A DNA stretch of 43,754 nucleotides from an uncultured Desulfuromonadales bacterium (GCA_945787465.1 CALZIZ010000021.1:1-43754), one strand, 5' to 3'. Counted from the stretch's first letter, positions 15,930 to 23,574 are shown. Notes: generated by a model from the letters alone, not told the origin. Program-made: numbers and translations.

Positions 15930-17119
15930 AAAGGATCTGGCAACGGCTCCTGATACTGAGCACCTGCGCGCTGACTCTGTTGGAAGGCCCGGCTGCTGCC
16001 GGCGAGCCCTTTCATGCCGGCGGCCACCTTAAATCCCTCAACCTCTACCTTGAGGCCCCTCCCGAAAGCAAACTTGAATCGACCCTGGCCTCCTCCAACC
16101 GGCTGCGGGTCGACCTGACCGGCGATTTGCCACACCGGGGATCGCTGGAATTTTCTATTGAAGACATCTTATTGTACCAGGACCCTGCGGGCCTGGTGCC
16201 CCTGCCGGGGGACTCGCCCAATCGCTTCTTCGATCTGGAGAAAAACTGGAACCAGCCCGGGCAAACCGCCAATCAGCTTTTCATCGACCGCCTGAACCTC
16301 AAATGGAGTCTCGACCAGTTCGAAATCATCGCCGGCCGGCAAGCCATCGGTTTTGGCCGCATCAGCCTCTTTTCGCCCCTGGACATCATCGCCCCTTTCC
16401 CGCCCGAGGCCCTCGATACTGACGTGCGCCCAGGGGTCGATGCCCTTCGATTCAGCCACTTCTTCGGCATGACCGGACAATGGGGGGCGACGGCGATCTT
16501 CGGTGACCGCAAGGAGCACAACAGCTATCTCGGAACCATCGTGGGCAGCCTGAACGGGATGGACCTGCTGGCACTTGGCGGCATGCTGCGCAACCGACCG
16601 ACACTTGGCCTCGGCGCCGCAACCCAGGCAGCTGGAATCGGCATCAAGGTCGAAGGTACGGTTTTCAAGGGCCGCAATGGAGACCTGCATGACCATTTTG
16701 CCATTGCCGCCATCGAAGGGGACTACCGCTTCAAAAACGAACTGATCCTCTTCGCCCAGTATCTGTACAACGGCGCCGGGGTCGACCGGGCAGCAGACTA
16801 CCCCAGGGCGATAGCTTCGGCCCCGTTTACCGAGGGGTTGAGCTTTCTCGGCGCTCGCCATTATCTGCTCGCCGCGCCCTCCTATGAAATGCATCCCCTG
16901 GTCCGGTTAAGCGCCCTGGCCATCTGGAACCTGCAGGACGACAGCTGGCTGCTGCGCCCGCTCTGCGCCATCTCCCTCTCCGACAACCTGAGCCTGCAGC
17001 TGTTCTGGACCCAGACCCAGGGGGCCCGCCCCCAAAGAATTGCCAGCCTTTCGATTCCCCGCAGTGAGTTCGGCTCGGCGGGAAACAACGGCGGTCTTTT
17101 CCTGAAGTTCTTTTATTAA
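15926..17119 (+). CDS. Outer-membrane beta-barrel protein of the ABC operon
   Basis: This is a 397-residue protein with a signal peptide (1-25, AAAGEPF), alternating beta-strand pattern, aromatic girdle residues and a C-terminal aromatic end (FLKFFY) typical of outer-membrane barrels recognised by BamA. Strands such as FEIIAGRQAIGFGRISLFS and LILFAQYLYNG are porin-like. The start is TTG at 15926, overlapping the ATPase stop (TTGA), with AAGGA about 10 nt upstream, so translation is probably coupled. It completes the inner-membrane, periplasmic and outer-membrane path laid out by this operon. I do not recognise a named family. A strong terminator follows about 109 bp downstream. Confidence 0.8.
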   Translation: MKRIWQRLLILSTCALTLLEGPAAAGEPFHAGGHLKSLNLYLEAPPESKLESTLASSNRLRVDLTGDLPHRGSLEFSIEDILLYQDPAGLVPLPGDSPNRFFDLEKNWNQPGQTANQLFIDRLNLKWSLDQFEIIAGRQAIGFGRISLFSPLDIIAPFPPEALDTDVRPGVDALRFSHFFGMTGQWGATAIFGDRKEHNSYLGTIVGSLNGMDLLALGGMLRNRPTLGLGAATQAAGIGIKVEGTVFKGRNGDLHDHFAIAAIEGDYRFKNELILFAQYLYNGAGVDRAADYPRAIASAPFTEGLSFLGARHYLLAAPSYEMHPLVRLSALAIWNLQDDSWLLRPLCAISLSDNLSLQLFWTQTQGARPQRIASLSIPRSEFGSAGNNGGLFLKFFY

Positions 17120-17227
17120 AAATCCGAACGCCTGCCGATGGCCGGCAACAGCACCAAGGAAGGGCGTCAGCGCAACCACCGTGTCGAACTATCCCCGAAT
17201 AAATCGATCAGCGGCAGCCTGAACCGG

Positions 17228-17264
17228 GCGGGGCCAGGACGATTGTCCTGGCCCCGCATTTTTG
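17228..17264 (+). terminator. Terminator of the envelope ABC operon
   Basis: A perfect 13-bp stem (GCGGGGCCAGGAC and its complement) with a GATT loop is followed by ATTTTT. Confidence 0.92.
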
Positions 17265-17318
17265 GTTTATCACAGCTTGGTCCGTAAAACATCTTGCCAC
17301 TCGTTTAGAGACCAGGAA

Positions 17319-17493
17319 TTTAACCTAGAAACTGCAGTTGGGCGCGAAAAAGATGTGCAGCATATTGATGTGCATAGGGATATTTGAAAAACTCGTGGTC
17401 ACCTTATTGGTGATGAGAGCTTTTCCAAATTTCCTTGGTGCATCAAGAGGTTGTGCAGACTTTCGTGATTCAACTGCGGTTTCTAGGTTTAAC
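17319..17493. repeat. Fold-back (MITE-like) element with 20-bp terminal inverted repeats
   Basis: The left end TTAACCTAGAAACTGCAGTT matches the inverted right end (17471-17493) with one mismatch and one extra base. Internal segments also pair: GGATATTTGAAAAACTC near 17379 with GAGCTTTTCCAAATTTCC near 17418, and the GATGTGCA-containing segment near 17350 with the TGCATC/TGTGCAG segment near 17440. The whole 175 bp can form one long imperfect hairpin. No coding frame is evident. The right end contributes the stop codon of the terB-like gene. Between the terminator at 17228 and this element there is nothing else recognisable. Confidence 0.75.
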
Positions 17494-17947
17494 GGTCGGG
17501 CTGGACTTCGTCCCGAACTTTGAGCTTGGCATCGATCATCTGGCGGTGGGAGAGTCGCAGCAGGCTGGCCAGCTGGCGCATGAGGTGTTCCTCGTACTTA
17601 TCAAGTACGCCGTCGGCGTAAACGATGCGCCAGAGACCCTCCAGAACCTCGAGCTTCTCTTCGATGGAAAAGTTCTCGTTGATCTGGCGGGTAAACTGGT
17701 GAAGGTCGAAGCTGCTTTGGCGCTCACCATCGGCCAGTTGCAGAAGCTCGGCCGTCGTCTCAGCAGACAGGGAGAACTTTTTCTGCAGCAGGTCCTCGAT
17801 CAGAGCACCCTCGAGGTCGTGAAGCTCGCCGTCGCTGTGGGCCATCTCCAGCAGCAGCACACAGGTGGCCACTTGAACCCGGTCTTTTTCATCGGCCTCG
17901 GACATCGCAGCGCCGCCGCCCAGCAGGTTTTGAATCAGTTTCAACAT
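17489..17947 (-). CDS. TerB-like tellurite-resistance-family protein
   Basis: This is a 152-residue helical protein of the TerB/COG4103 type. The conserved acidic metal-binding-like segments LLLEMAHSDGELHDLE (about 32-47) and WRIVYADGVLDKYEE (about 106-120) are present, as in the family. The function is not settled; TerB-like domains often accompany membrane stress genes. The TAA stop lies inside the terminal inverted repeat of the fold-back element, so the last codons may have been altered by its insertion. It follows the DUF190 gene by 19 bp on the same strand. Confidence 0.87.
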   Translation of the reverse strand: MLKLIQNLLGGGAAMSEADEKDRVQVATCVLLLEMAHSDGELHDLEGALIEDLLQKKFSLSAETTAELLQLADGERQSSFDLHQFTRQINENFSIEEKLEVLEGLWRIVYADGVLDKYEEHLMRQLASLLRLSHRQMIDAKLKVRDEVQPDR

Positions 17948-17966
17948 TCTTTGAAAACCTCTTTCA

Positions 17967-18299
17967 TCAGTCCCGGTAGCGGATCACCCGGGCTCTTTCC
18001 AAGGTGACCATCCCGCCCTTGAGCATGGTGTCGAGTTTGGGCAGAACGGCATCAATTTTGGTCTGGCTATCAACCACTTCGATCACCACCGGCAGATCGG
18101 AGGAGAAGCGCAGAAGTTTGTCGCTGTGGGTCACACTTCGGGCACCGAACCCCATGGCGCCTTTCAGCACTGTCGCCCCGGCGAACCCTTCCTGACGCAA
18201 CATCTCCACGAGGGCTTCATAGAGGGGCTGACGCTGCCAGCGGTCGCTTTCGCTGATAAAGATTCGCATCAGTGTCTGTTCGCCTTCAAGTCTGGACAT
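17967..18299 (-). CDS. DUF190 family protein
   Basis: The 110-residue protein reads EGEQTLMRIFISESDRW, GFAGATVLKGAMGFG, LPVVIEVVDSQTKID and MVTLERARVIRY, which is the DUF190 pattern. The fold resembles small PII-like regulators. DUF190 genes commonly sit next to fluC/crcB fluoride channel genes, as here (42 bp downstream of crcB). This suggests it modulates the channel; that is inference. GGAGG lies 5 nt before the ATG. Confidence 0.93.
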   Translation of the reverse strand: MSRLEGEQTLMRIFISESDRWQRQPLYEALVEMLRQEGFAGATVLKGAMGFGARSVTHSDKLLRFSSDLPVVIEVVDSQTKIDAVLPKLDTMLKGGMVTLERARVIRYRD

Positions 18300-18341
18300 C
18301 TCATCCTCCGGCGGGAATGGCCTGCGCCTGGCCTGGTTGCC

Positions 18342-18713
18342 TCAAATTTGTCGCGCGAGAAAAATCCCCAACAGGGCAAAAATCACACAAACGAGAACGT
18401 TCAAGGCAATGTTGGCGCCGGCCTGCCGCAGGCTGCCCTGTTCAAGCAGGCGCACGGTTTCATAAGAAAAGGTCGAGAAGGTTGTGAACCCGCCCATGAA
18501 ACCGACCGTTATCCCCATGCGAACCTCGTTGGTCAACAGGGTGCTGCGGGTAGAAGCCTCCATGATCAGGCCAAGCAGAAATGAGCCGACGACATTCACC
18601 ACAAGGGTCCCATAGGGCATCCCGCGCCCCAACAGGGAGTAGGTCCATCCGGAGACAAGATAGCGCGAAACGCACCCCAGACCACCAAATATTCCGATAT
18701 AGATCAATTGCAT
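18342..18713 (-). CDS. crcB: Fluoride ion channel FluC/CrcB
   Basis: The 123-residue protein has four membrane helices and the FluC motifs GGLGCVSRY, NVVGSFLLG and GFMGGFTTFSTFSYE, which line the fluoride pore and central sodium site. It exports fluoride as a dual-topology dimer. The frame stays open upstream through a heptamer repeat from a GTG start, but the ATG at 18713 gives the normal family length and start (MQLIYIGIFGGLG). No fluoride riboswitch is seen upstream; the tandem repeat occupies that space. The DUF190 and terB-like genes follow on the same strand. Confidence 0.95.
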   Translation of the reverse strand: MQLIYIGIFGGLGCVSRYLVSGWTYSLLGRGMPYGTLVVNVVGSFLLGLIMEASTRSTLLTNEVRMGITVGFMGGFTTFSTFSYETVRLLEQGSLRQAGANIALNVLVCVIFALLGIFLARQI

Positions 18714-18729
18714 TATACCCTGTTCCGGG

Positions 18730-18826
18730 CTTCTGGCTTCTGGCTTCTGGCTTCTGGCTTCTGGCTTCTGGCTTCTGGCTTCTGGCTTCTGGCTTCTGGC
18801 TTCTGGCTTCTGGCTTCTGGCTTCTG
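18730..18826. repeat. Tandem heptamer repeat, 13 full CTTCTGG units plus 6 nt
   Basis: Thirteen exact copies of CTTCTGG followed by CTTCTG lie between crcB (minus) and rpoH (plus). The array has no mismatches, so it is either recent or kept uniform. It sits 16 bp upstream of crcB's ATG and ends 10 bp before the CIRCE element of rpoH. On the minus strand it reads as an open EARSQKP heptad in the crcB frame. Confidence 0.97.
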
Positions 18827-18835
18827 TATATATAC

Positions 18836-18862
18836 TTAGCACTCAACCGAACAGAGTGCTAA
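18836..18862 (+). promoter_or_regulatory. CIRCE element (HrcA operator) before rpoH
   Basis: TTAGCACTC-N9-GAGTGCTAA is a perfect match to the CIRCE consensus, the binding site of the heat-shock repressor HrcA. A TATACT -10-like hexamer overlaps its left edge (18831-18836). Repression of rpoH by HrcA would place the sigma-32 regulon under the HrcA switch. Confidence 0.95.
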
Positions 18863-18901
18863 ACCACTAAAAATAGTTCAACTTAAAGGAGACCTTACCT
18901 G

Positions 18902-19756
18902 ATGAGCAGCTTTTCTGTGCCCGTTGCCCTGGATTCATTTGAACACTACATGGTCCAGATCAACCGCTTTGACCTGCTCAGCCGGGACCAGGAGTTTGAC
19001 CTGGCCCGCCATTACCGTCAGCGTGGGGACCTTGAGTCGGCCCACAGGCTGACCTGCGCCAATCTGCGTTTTGTGGTGAAAATTGCTCAGGAATACCGCA
19101 ATTACGGCCTCAAAATGCTTGACCTGGTGCAGGAGGGAAATATAGGGCTGATGATGGCGGTCAAGAAGTTTGATCCCGAGCGGGGCATTCGTCTGATTTC
19201 CTATGCGGTCTGGTGGATTCGCGCCTACATCCATAATTACATCATCCGCAGCTGGTCGCTGGTCAAGATCGGCACCACCCAGGCCCAGAAAAAACTTTTC
19301 TTCAAGTTAAATCAGACCCGGTCGGCAATTCTCCGCCTGACCGGCCGGGAGGAAACCAGTGCCATCGCCCAGGAGCTCGAAGTCCGGGACGAAGAAGTCG
19401 AAGAGATGGCGCTGCGCATGGCGGGCCGAGACGCATCACTGGACCTCGAATTGACCGAAGGCGAAGATTTCAGCCTTATGGACACCCTGGCAGACGACAG
19501 GGACAATCAGGAAGAGTTGCTGCTGCAGCACGAACAAAACCAACTCCTGACCAGTGAAGTACAAGGGGCCATGGGCAGGCTTAACGATCGCGAGCGCCGG
19601 ATCATTGGCGAGCGCATCCTCAGCGACAACCCTAAAACCCTGCAGGACCTGGCAGATGACTATGGGATCAGCCGTGAACGGGTGCGACAGCTGGAAAAAG
19701 CCGCTCTCCATAAGTTGAGCAAGGTGCTGCCCCAGCCGCAGCGGGACAACCATTGA
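18902..19756 (+). CDS. rpoH: Heat-shock sigma factor RpoH (sigma-32)
   Basis: The 284-residue sigma-70-family protein has region 2 (LRFVVKIAQEYRNYGLKMLDLVQEGNIGLM, ISYAVWWIRAYI), the RpoH-specific box following region 2.4 (AQKKLFFKLNQTR) and region 4 with the helix-turn-helix TLQDLADDYGISRERVRQLE. It directs RNA polymerase to heat-shock promoters. AGGAG lies 10 nt before the ATG at 18902. A CIRCE element 40 bp upstream predicts control by HrcA. The sequence begins SFSVPVALDSFEHYM, slightly different from enterobacterial RpoH but in line with deltaproteobacterial forms. Confidence 0.95.
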   Translation: MSSFSVPVALDSFEHYMVQINRFDLLSRDQEFDLARHYRQRGDLESAHRLTCANLRFVVKIAQEYRNYGLKMLDLVQEGNIGLMMAVKKFDPERGIRLISYAVWWIRAYIHNYIIRSWSLVKIGTTQAQKKLFFKLNQTRSAILRLTGREETSAIAQELEVRDEEVEEMALRMAGRDASLDLELTEGEDFSLMDTLADDRDNQEELLLQHEQNQLLTSEVQGAMGRLNDRERRIIGERILSDNPKTLQDLADDYGISRERVRQLEKAALHKLSKVLPQPQRDNH

Positions 19757-19763
19757 TGAGGCA

Positions 19764-19792
19764 TTGACAAACCTGGTGCCTTGCCGTACCTT
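19764..19792 (+). promoter_or_regulatory. Possible promoter upstream of repeat A and the bamD-like gene
   Basis: A perfect -35 TTGACA (19764-19769) is followed after 17 bp by a poor -10 TACCTT. If it is used, the whole of repeat copy A lies in the 5' leader of the bamD-like gene. Confidence 0.3.
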
Positions 19793-19807
19793 CTTGCCAT
19801 TCTTTAG

Positions 19808-19973
19808 AACCTGAATCCGTGAGTTCTGACCGGACAATAGCGCAAGTCATTGACCTGCCAAAGCGTTCAAAAAATCACCGACGAACCGCTGGGTGCGCCT
19901 CAGATTTTTTGAAACACTTATTCAGGCCAAGCACTTACACTCTTTTCCCGCCCCCAACTCACAAATCCAGGTT
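19808..19973 (+). repeat. Dispersed fold-back repeat, family 1, copy A
   Basis: This 166-bp element has ends AACCTGAATCCGTGAGTT and the inverse of AACCTGGATTTGTGAGTT (15 of 18 match). An inner inverted repeat TTCAAAAAATC / GATTTTTTGAA encloses a conserved GACGAACC..TGGGTGCGCCTC loop. A conserved CACTTACACTCTTTTCCCG segment follows. Copies B (30400-30563) and C (29212-29379, opposite strand) align along the full length. Copy A ends 25 bp before the bamD-like ATG and points with it. Confidence 0.92.
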
Positions 19974-19998
19974 GAATTCCATCCAAGGACAAAGGCAT

Positions 19999-20736
19999 AT
20001 GAAGCACCTTTTGCTGCCCCTGGCCATGCTGCTGTTTTTTACAGCCTGCGCTTCAACCCAGGTTCCCCCCCCTAAAACCGCCGCTTTTTATCTTGAGGAA
20101 GGGGAATCCTTTTTTGAGGAGGGGCTTTACGACGATGCTATCGCCGCCTGGGAAAAGGTTCGCGACAGCTATTATTCGCCCGAACTCAATATCCTGGCAG
20201 AGCAGAAAATCGCCGAGGCCTACTACCTGGCCGAACGTTACACAGAGGCTGCGGCAGCCTACGAGGATTTTCTCAAACAGCACCCCAGCCATGAAGAGGC
20301 CCCCAAGGTGCATTACCAGTTGGGGATGTCCTATTACCTCCAGCGCCTGAGCCGGGACCGGGACCAGACCGCGACACGCAACGCCCTGGCAACCTTCGAA
20401 GCGCTGCTGCGTCAATACCCCCAGGCCCCGCAGGCCGAAGAGGTCAAAGAGCTGGCCAGCCGCTGCAGGGATCTGTTGGCCGACCATGAAATGTATGTCG
20501 GCGAGTTCTATCTGCGCACCAAGCGTTACCAGGCCGCCGTCGGCCGGCTGGAGGCCCTGTTCACCAGTTACCCCAACTTTTACGACCGTGATCAGGCCTA
20601 CTTCTTTCTCGGCAAAGCCCATCTGATGGCCCAGAACAGGCCCAAGGCGGCAGAGGCCTTCAACGATCTGTTCAAAGAATTTCCAGACAGCGAATTCATT
20701 CTGCCCGCTCAGAAACTGCTGGAAAAACATTACTGA
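19999..20736 (+). CDS. bamD: BamD-like outer-membrane assembly lipoprotein
   Basis: The 245-residue lipoprotein has a signal peptide ending at FTAC (Cys17) and five TPR-like repeats (segments AFYLEEGESFFEEGLYDDAIAAWE, AYYLAERYTEAAAAYEDFL, FYLRTKRYQAAVGRLEAL and AYFFLGKAHLMAQNRPKAA). This is the architecture and length of BamD, which binds BamA and helps insert outer-membrane barrels. AAGG lies close before the ATG at 19999; an apparent longer frame upstream lies within repeat A and is not credible. A terminator follows directly. Confidence 0.87.
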   Translation: MKHLLLPLAMLLFFTACASTQVPPPKTAAFYLEEGESFFEEGLYDDAIAAWEKVRDSYYSPELNILAEQKIAEAYYLAERYTEAAAAYEDFLKQHPSHEEAPKVHYQLGMSYYLQRLSRDRDQTATRNALATFEALLRQYPQAPQAEEVKELASRCRDLLADHEMYVGEFYLRTKRYQAAVGRLEALFTSYPNFYDRDQAYFFLGKAHLMAQNRPKAAEAFNDLFKEFPDSEFILPAQKLLEKHY

Positions 20737-20749
20737 TTTACGCTCCCAG

Positions 20750-20776
20750 GCCCTTCCTTATGGAAGGGCTTTTTTT
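20750..20776 (+). terminator. Terminator after the bamD-like gene
   Basis: An 8-bp stem GCCCTTCC / GGAAGGGC with a TTAT loop is followed by seven T. Confidence 0.92.
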
Positions 20777-20848
20777 ATCGAAAAATCGAAGAATCCCGGC
20801 CGTGCGCAACGCCGCCCGGTTACCATAAATGGGAGATAATGATTTTCC

Positions 20849-20876
20849 TTGACTTGCTGTTTACGGCATATTATAA
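20849..20876 (+). promoter_or_regulatory. Promoter and long leader of the acetate CoA-transferase gene
   Basis: TTGACT is followed after 16 bp by TTATAA. Transcription starting near 20883 would give a leader of about 215 nt with a GCCTGCC-ATGT-GGCAGGC hairpin (21054-21071) just before the GAGGAGGAG ribosome-binding site. No gene is visible between 20777 and 21099. Confidence 0.5.
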
Positions 20877-21099
20877 AAGTTCACGTCGATTATAACGGAA
20901 TTTTAAAATAAGGTTCTGGAGATATTCCAAATATTTAGATTACCTTGGAATTCGTTCCAACAATACCAATTTTAATCAAGCCTTAGCCCGTCCGATATCC
21001 ATCGGCGGGGGTCTCGACGATGTTTTATATTTAAAATCCCCGAGAGAGTGTCGGCCTGCCATGTGGCAGGCAGACAAATAACAGAGGAGGAGAGAGAGC

Positions 21100-22668
21100 A
21101 TGTCTACACTCGAAAGTCGCATTCGTCGTAAATCGATGATGAGCAAGGTCACCACGCCCGACGCGCTGATCCCGATGTTCAAAAACGGGATGAATCTTGG
21201 CTGGTCCGGCTTTACCCCCGTCGGCTACCCCAAGGTCATGCCCGTCGCTTTGGCCGATTACGTTGAGCAGAACGGCCTGCAGGGCAAACTGCGCTTCAAC
21301 CTGTTCATCGGCGCTTCCGTCGGCGTTGAGACCGAAGACCGCTGGGCAACCCTCGACATGATCGACCGTCGCTGGCCCTACCAGACCGGAAAGAACATTC
21401 AGAAGGGGATCAACACCGGTAAGATCCGCATGGGCGACAAGCACCTCGGGCACTTTGCCCAGGACATCGGTTACGGCTTCTACACCGAGAATGGCCGCAT
21501 TGACGTTGCCATCATCGAGTGTACCGACATCACCGAGGACGGCAGCCTGGTTCTTTCGGGCTCCTGCGGCATCTGCCCCGAACTGTGCCAGGTGGCCGAC
21601 AAGATCATCATCGAGCTCAATACCGAAATGCCTTCCCACGAAGGTCTACATGACATCATTGAGCCGATCAATCCGCCGAACCGTCTGCCCTACCTGATCA
21701 CCGACGCCGGCTCCCGCGCTGGCAGCGCTTACGTGCGCTGTGATCCGGACAAGATCGTCGCCATCGTTGAGTCGAAGAAACTCGACAACGGCCGTCCCCT
21801 GGGGCCCCCCGACGAGATGTCCGAGCAGATCGCCAACCACATCCTTGACTTCTTCACCAACGAAGTGAAGCGTGGTCGGCTGCCCAAAAACCTGCTGCCC
21901 CTGCAGTCCGGCGTCGGCAACATCGCCAACGCTGTTGTCGGCGGCCTGGTCAAGGGCCCCTTCTCGAACCTCAGCGTCTACACCGAGGTTCTGCAGGACA
22001 CCATGCTCGACTTCTTCGACAGCGGCAAGCTCGACTTCGCCTCGGCCTGCTCCCTGTCCTTTTCCAACGACGGCTTCAAGCGGCTGTATGCCAACTGGGA
22101 CGAGTACACCAAGAAGATCGTTCTGCGCCAGCTCTCGATCTCCAACCATCCTGAGCCGATCCGCCGTCTCGGGTGTATCGCCATGAACACCCCGGTTGAG
22201 TTCGACATCTACGCTCACGCCAACTCGACCCTGGTCGGCGGTACCCGCATGATCAACGGCCTCGGCGGCTCGGGCGACTTCCTGCGCAACGGCTTCCTGA
22301 AGATCATGCACTCCCCTTCGGTGCGCCCGAGCAAGACCGACCCGACCGGCATCACCTGCGTCGTGCCCAAGGCACCTCACGTCGACCACACCGAGCACGA
22401 CCTCGACGTGCTGGTCACCGAGCAGGGCCTTGCCGACCTGCGCGGCCTGGCTCCGAAGGATCGCGCCCAGGAGATCATCAACAAGTGCGTGCATCCTGAC
22501 TACAAGCCAATGATCCAGGAATACTTCGACATGGCCAAAGAGCAGTGCATTGCCAAAGGTGTCGGCCACGAGCCCCAGCTTTTCGACCGCTGCTTCAAGA
22601 TGCAGTGGAACCTCGAGAAGAACGGCACCATGAAGGTCGACAACTGGGATGTGAAGATCGACTTCTAA
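21100..22668 (+). CDS. Succinyl:acetate CoA-transferase / acetyl-CoA hydrolase family
   Basis: The 522-residue protein belongs to the acetyl-CoA hydrolase/transferase (Cat1/AarC-like) family. Visible family blocks are NLGWSGFTPVGYPKVMP, GASVGVETED, LPLQSGVGNIANAV, NLSVYTEVLQD (E296, the expected catalytic Glu that forms the CoA thioester), GGTRMINGLGGSGDF and TEQGLADLRGL. In acetate-oxidising Desulfuromonadales such an enzyme activates acetate with succinyl-CoA and also performs the succinyl-CoA to succinate step of the TCA cycle. Citrate synthase is encoded in the same window. GAGGAGGAGAG lies just before the ATG. Codon use is biased to C-ending codons, consistent with high expression. Confidence 0.9.
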   Translation: MSTLESRIRRKSMMSKVTTPDALIPMFKNGMNLGWSGFTPVGYPKVMPVALADYVEQNGLQGKLRFNLFIGASVGVETEDRWATLDMIDRRWPYQTGKNIQKGINTGKIRMGDKHLGHFAQDIGYGFYTENGRIDVAIIECTDITEDGSLVLSGSCGICPELCQVADKIIIELNTEMPSHEGLHDIIEPINPPNRLPYLITDAGSRAGSAYVRCDPDKIVAIVESKKLDNGRPLGPPDEMSEQIANHILDFFTNEVKRGRLPKNLLPLQSGVGNIANAVVGGLVKGPFSNLSVYTEVLQDTMLDFFDSGKLDFASACSLSFSNDGFKRLYANWDEYTKKIVLRQLSISNHPEPIRRLGCIAMNTPVEFDIYAHANSTLVGGTRMINGLGGSGDFLRNGFLKIMHSPSVRPSKTDPTGITCVVPKAPHVDHTEHDLDVLVTEQGLADLRGLAPKDRAQEIINKCVHPDYKPMIQEYFDMAKEQCIAKGVGHEPQLFDRCFKMQWNLEKNGTMKVDNWDVKIDF

Positions 22669-22694
22669 ATCCAATATTCAGTTACACTTCAATT

Positions 22695-22725
22695 GCCCCT
22701 CCGGTTCGCCGGAGGGGCTTTTTTT
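22695..22725 (+). terminator. Terminator of the CoA-transferase gene
   Basis: A 10-bp stem GCCCCTCCGG / CCGGAGGGGC with a TTCG loop is followed by seven T. Confidence 0.95.
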
Positions 22726-22729
22726 ATGC

Positions 22730-22957
22730 GAATTATAACCCAAAAGCAGGCAACCCAACATTAGCCACGACCAAAAGTAGGCGCTCTTAAGCGAGACATC
22801 AAGAGACGGAGAAAAACCAGGAACGTCATGATTCCCAGACCTCAATACCATGAAAAACTGTCTCAACGCTTGCGGAAATTCTTGTTATTTTGCAGTTCTT
22901 GGTGCCTTTGTGCCTTGGCGGCAATCCCAGCCTGTTTTTGGTTATAGATCCGTTTTC
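22730..22957. repeat. Fold-back repeat, family 2, copy 1
   Basis: The element begins GAATTATAACCCAAAAGCAG and closes with GCCTGTTTTTGGTTATAGAT followed by CCGTTTTC. The ends form an inverted repeat (TATAACCCAAAAGCAGGC against TATAACCAAAAACAGGC). Internal blocks ATTAGCCAC and CTTGGTGCCTTTGTGCCTTGG match copy 2 at 25527-25701. It starts 4 bp after the T run of the CoA-transferase terminator. No coding frame is evident. Confidence 0.8.
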
Positions 22958-22986
22958 ATCTCCACACCATGTCTGGGTGTTGCCGG

Positions 22987-23015
22987 TTGACGCATCTGCC
23001 TTAAACTGTTAAATT
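22987..23015 (+). promoter_or_regulatory. Promoter of the cyclophilin gene
   Basis: TTGACG is followed after 16-17 bp by TTAAAT/TAAATT, ending 44 bp before the ATG, with an AAGGAGA ribosome-binding site in between. Confidence 0.5.
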
Positions 23016-23058
23016 TGCGAAAAAACTCACCTGTTATATCTGCTAAGGAGACCTGAAC

Positions 23059-23574
23059 ATGAGTGAAAAAAATCCTGTCGTGCTGATGGAAACCTCCATG
23101 GGCGACCTCAAGATCGAACTCAACGCAGAGAAAGCCCCGATTACGGTCGAGAACTTTCTTGGCTACGTCAACGACGGTTTTTACGAAGAAACCGTTTTTC
23201 ACCGCGTGATCAAGGATTTCATGGTCCAGGGTGGCGGCATGACGGCCGATATGAAAGAAAAACCCAACAAGGCCCCGATCAAGAACGAGGCCGACAACGG
23301 GCTCAAGAATGAGCGCGGCAGCCTCGCCATGGCTCGCACCCAGGTGGTAGACAGCGCCACAAGCCAGTTCTTCATAAACGTGGTTGACAACGATTTTCTT
23401 AACCACCAGGGCAAGTCCCCCATGGGGTACGGCTACGCGGTCTTTGCCAAAGTCATCGAAGGTATGGAGACCGTCGATGCCATCCGCCAGGTCGCCACGG
23501 GCAACCAGGGAATGCACCAGGACGTTCCCACCGAGCCTGTGGTCATCAAAAAGGCCAGTGTGGTCGAGGCATAG
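23059..23574 (+). CDS. ppiB: Cyclophilin-type peptidyl-prolyl cis-trans isomerase
   Basis: The 171-residue protein lacks a signal peptide and should be cytoplasmic. It shows the cyclophilin active-site blocks [14 protein letters not shown] (catalytic Arg), [10 protein letters not shown] and [14 protein letters not shown], and the late block [12 protein letters not shown]. It catalyses proline isomerisation during protein folding, like PpiB. AAGGAG lies 10 nt before the ATG. The gene stands alone between two terminators. Confidence 0.95.
   Translation: MSEKNPVVLMETSMGDLKIELNAEKAPITVENFLGYVNDGFYEETVFHRVIKDFMVQGGGMTADMKEKPNKAPIKNEADNGLKNERGSLAMARTQVVDSATSQFFINVVDNDFLNHQGKSPMGYGYAVFAKVIEGMETVDAIRQVATGNQGMHQDVPTEPVVIKKASVVEA

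Noticed and set aside
18730-18826. CRISPR-like array
   Set aside because: Units are 7 bp with no spacers; it is a simple tandem repeat.
18714-18842. Fluoride riboswitch before crcB
   Set aside because: The space is filled by the heptamer array, and the conserved riboswitch core is not present.
19819-19998. N-terminal extension of the bamD-like protein
   Set aside because: This stretch is repeat copy A; the signal peptide and lipobox begin at the ATG at 19999.
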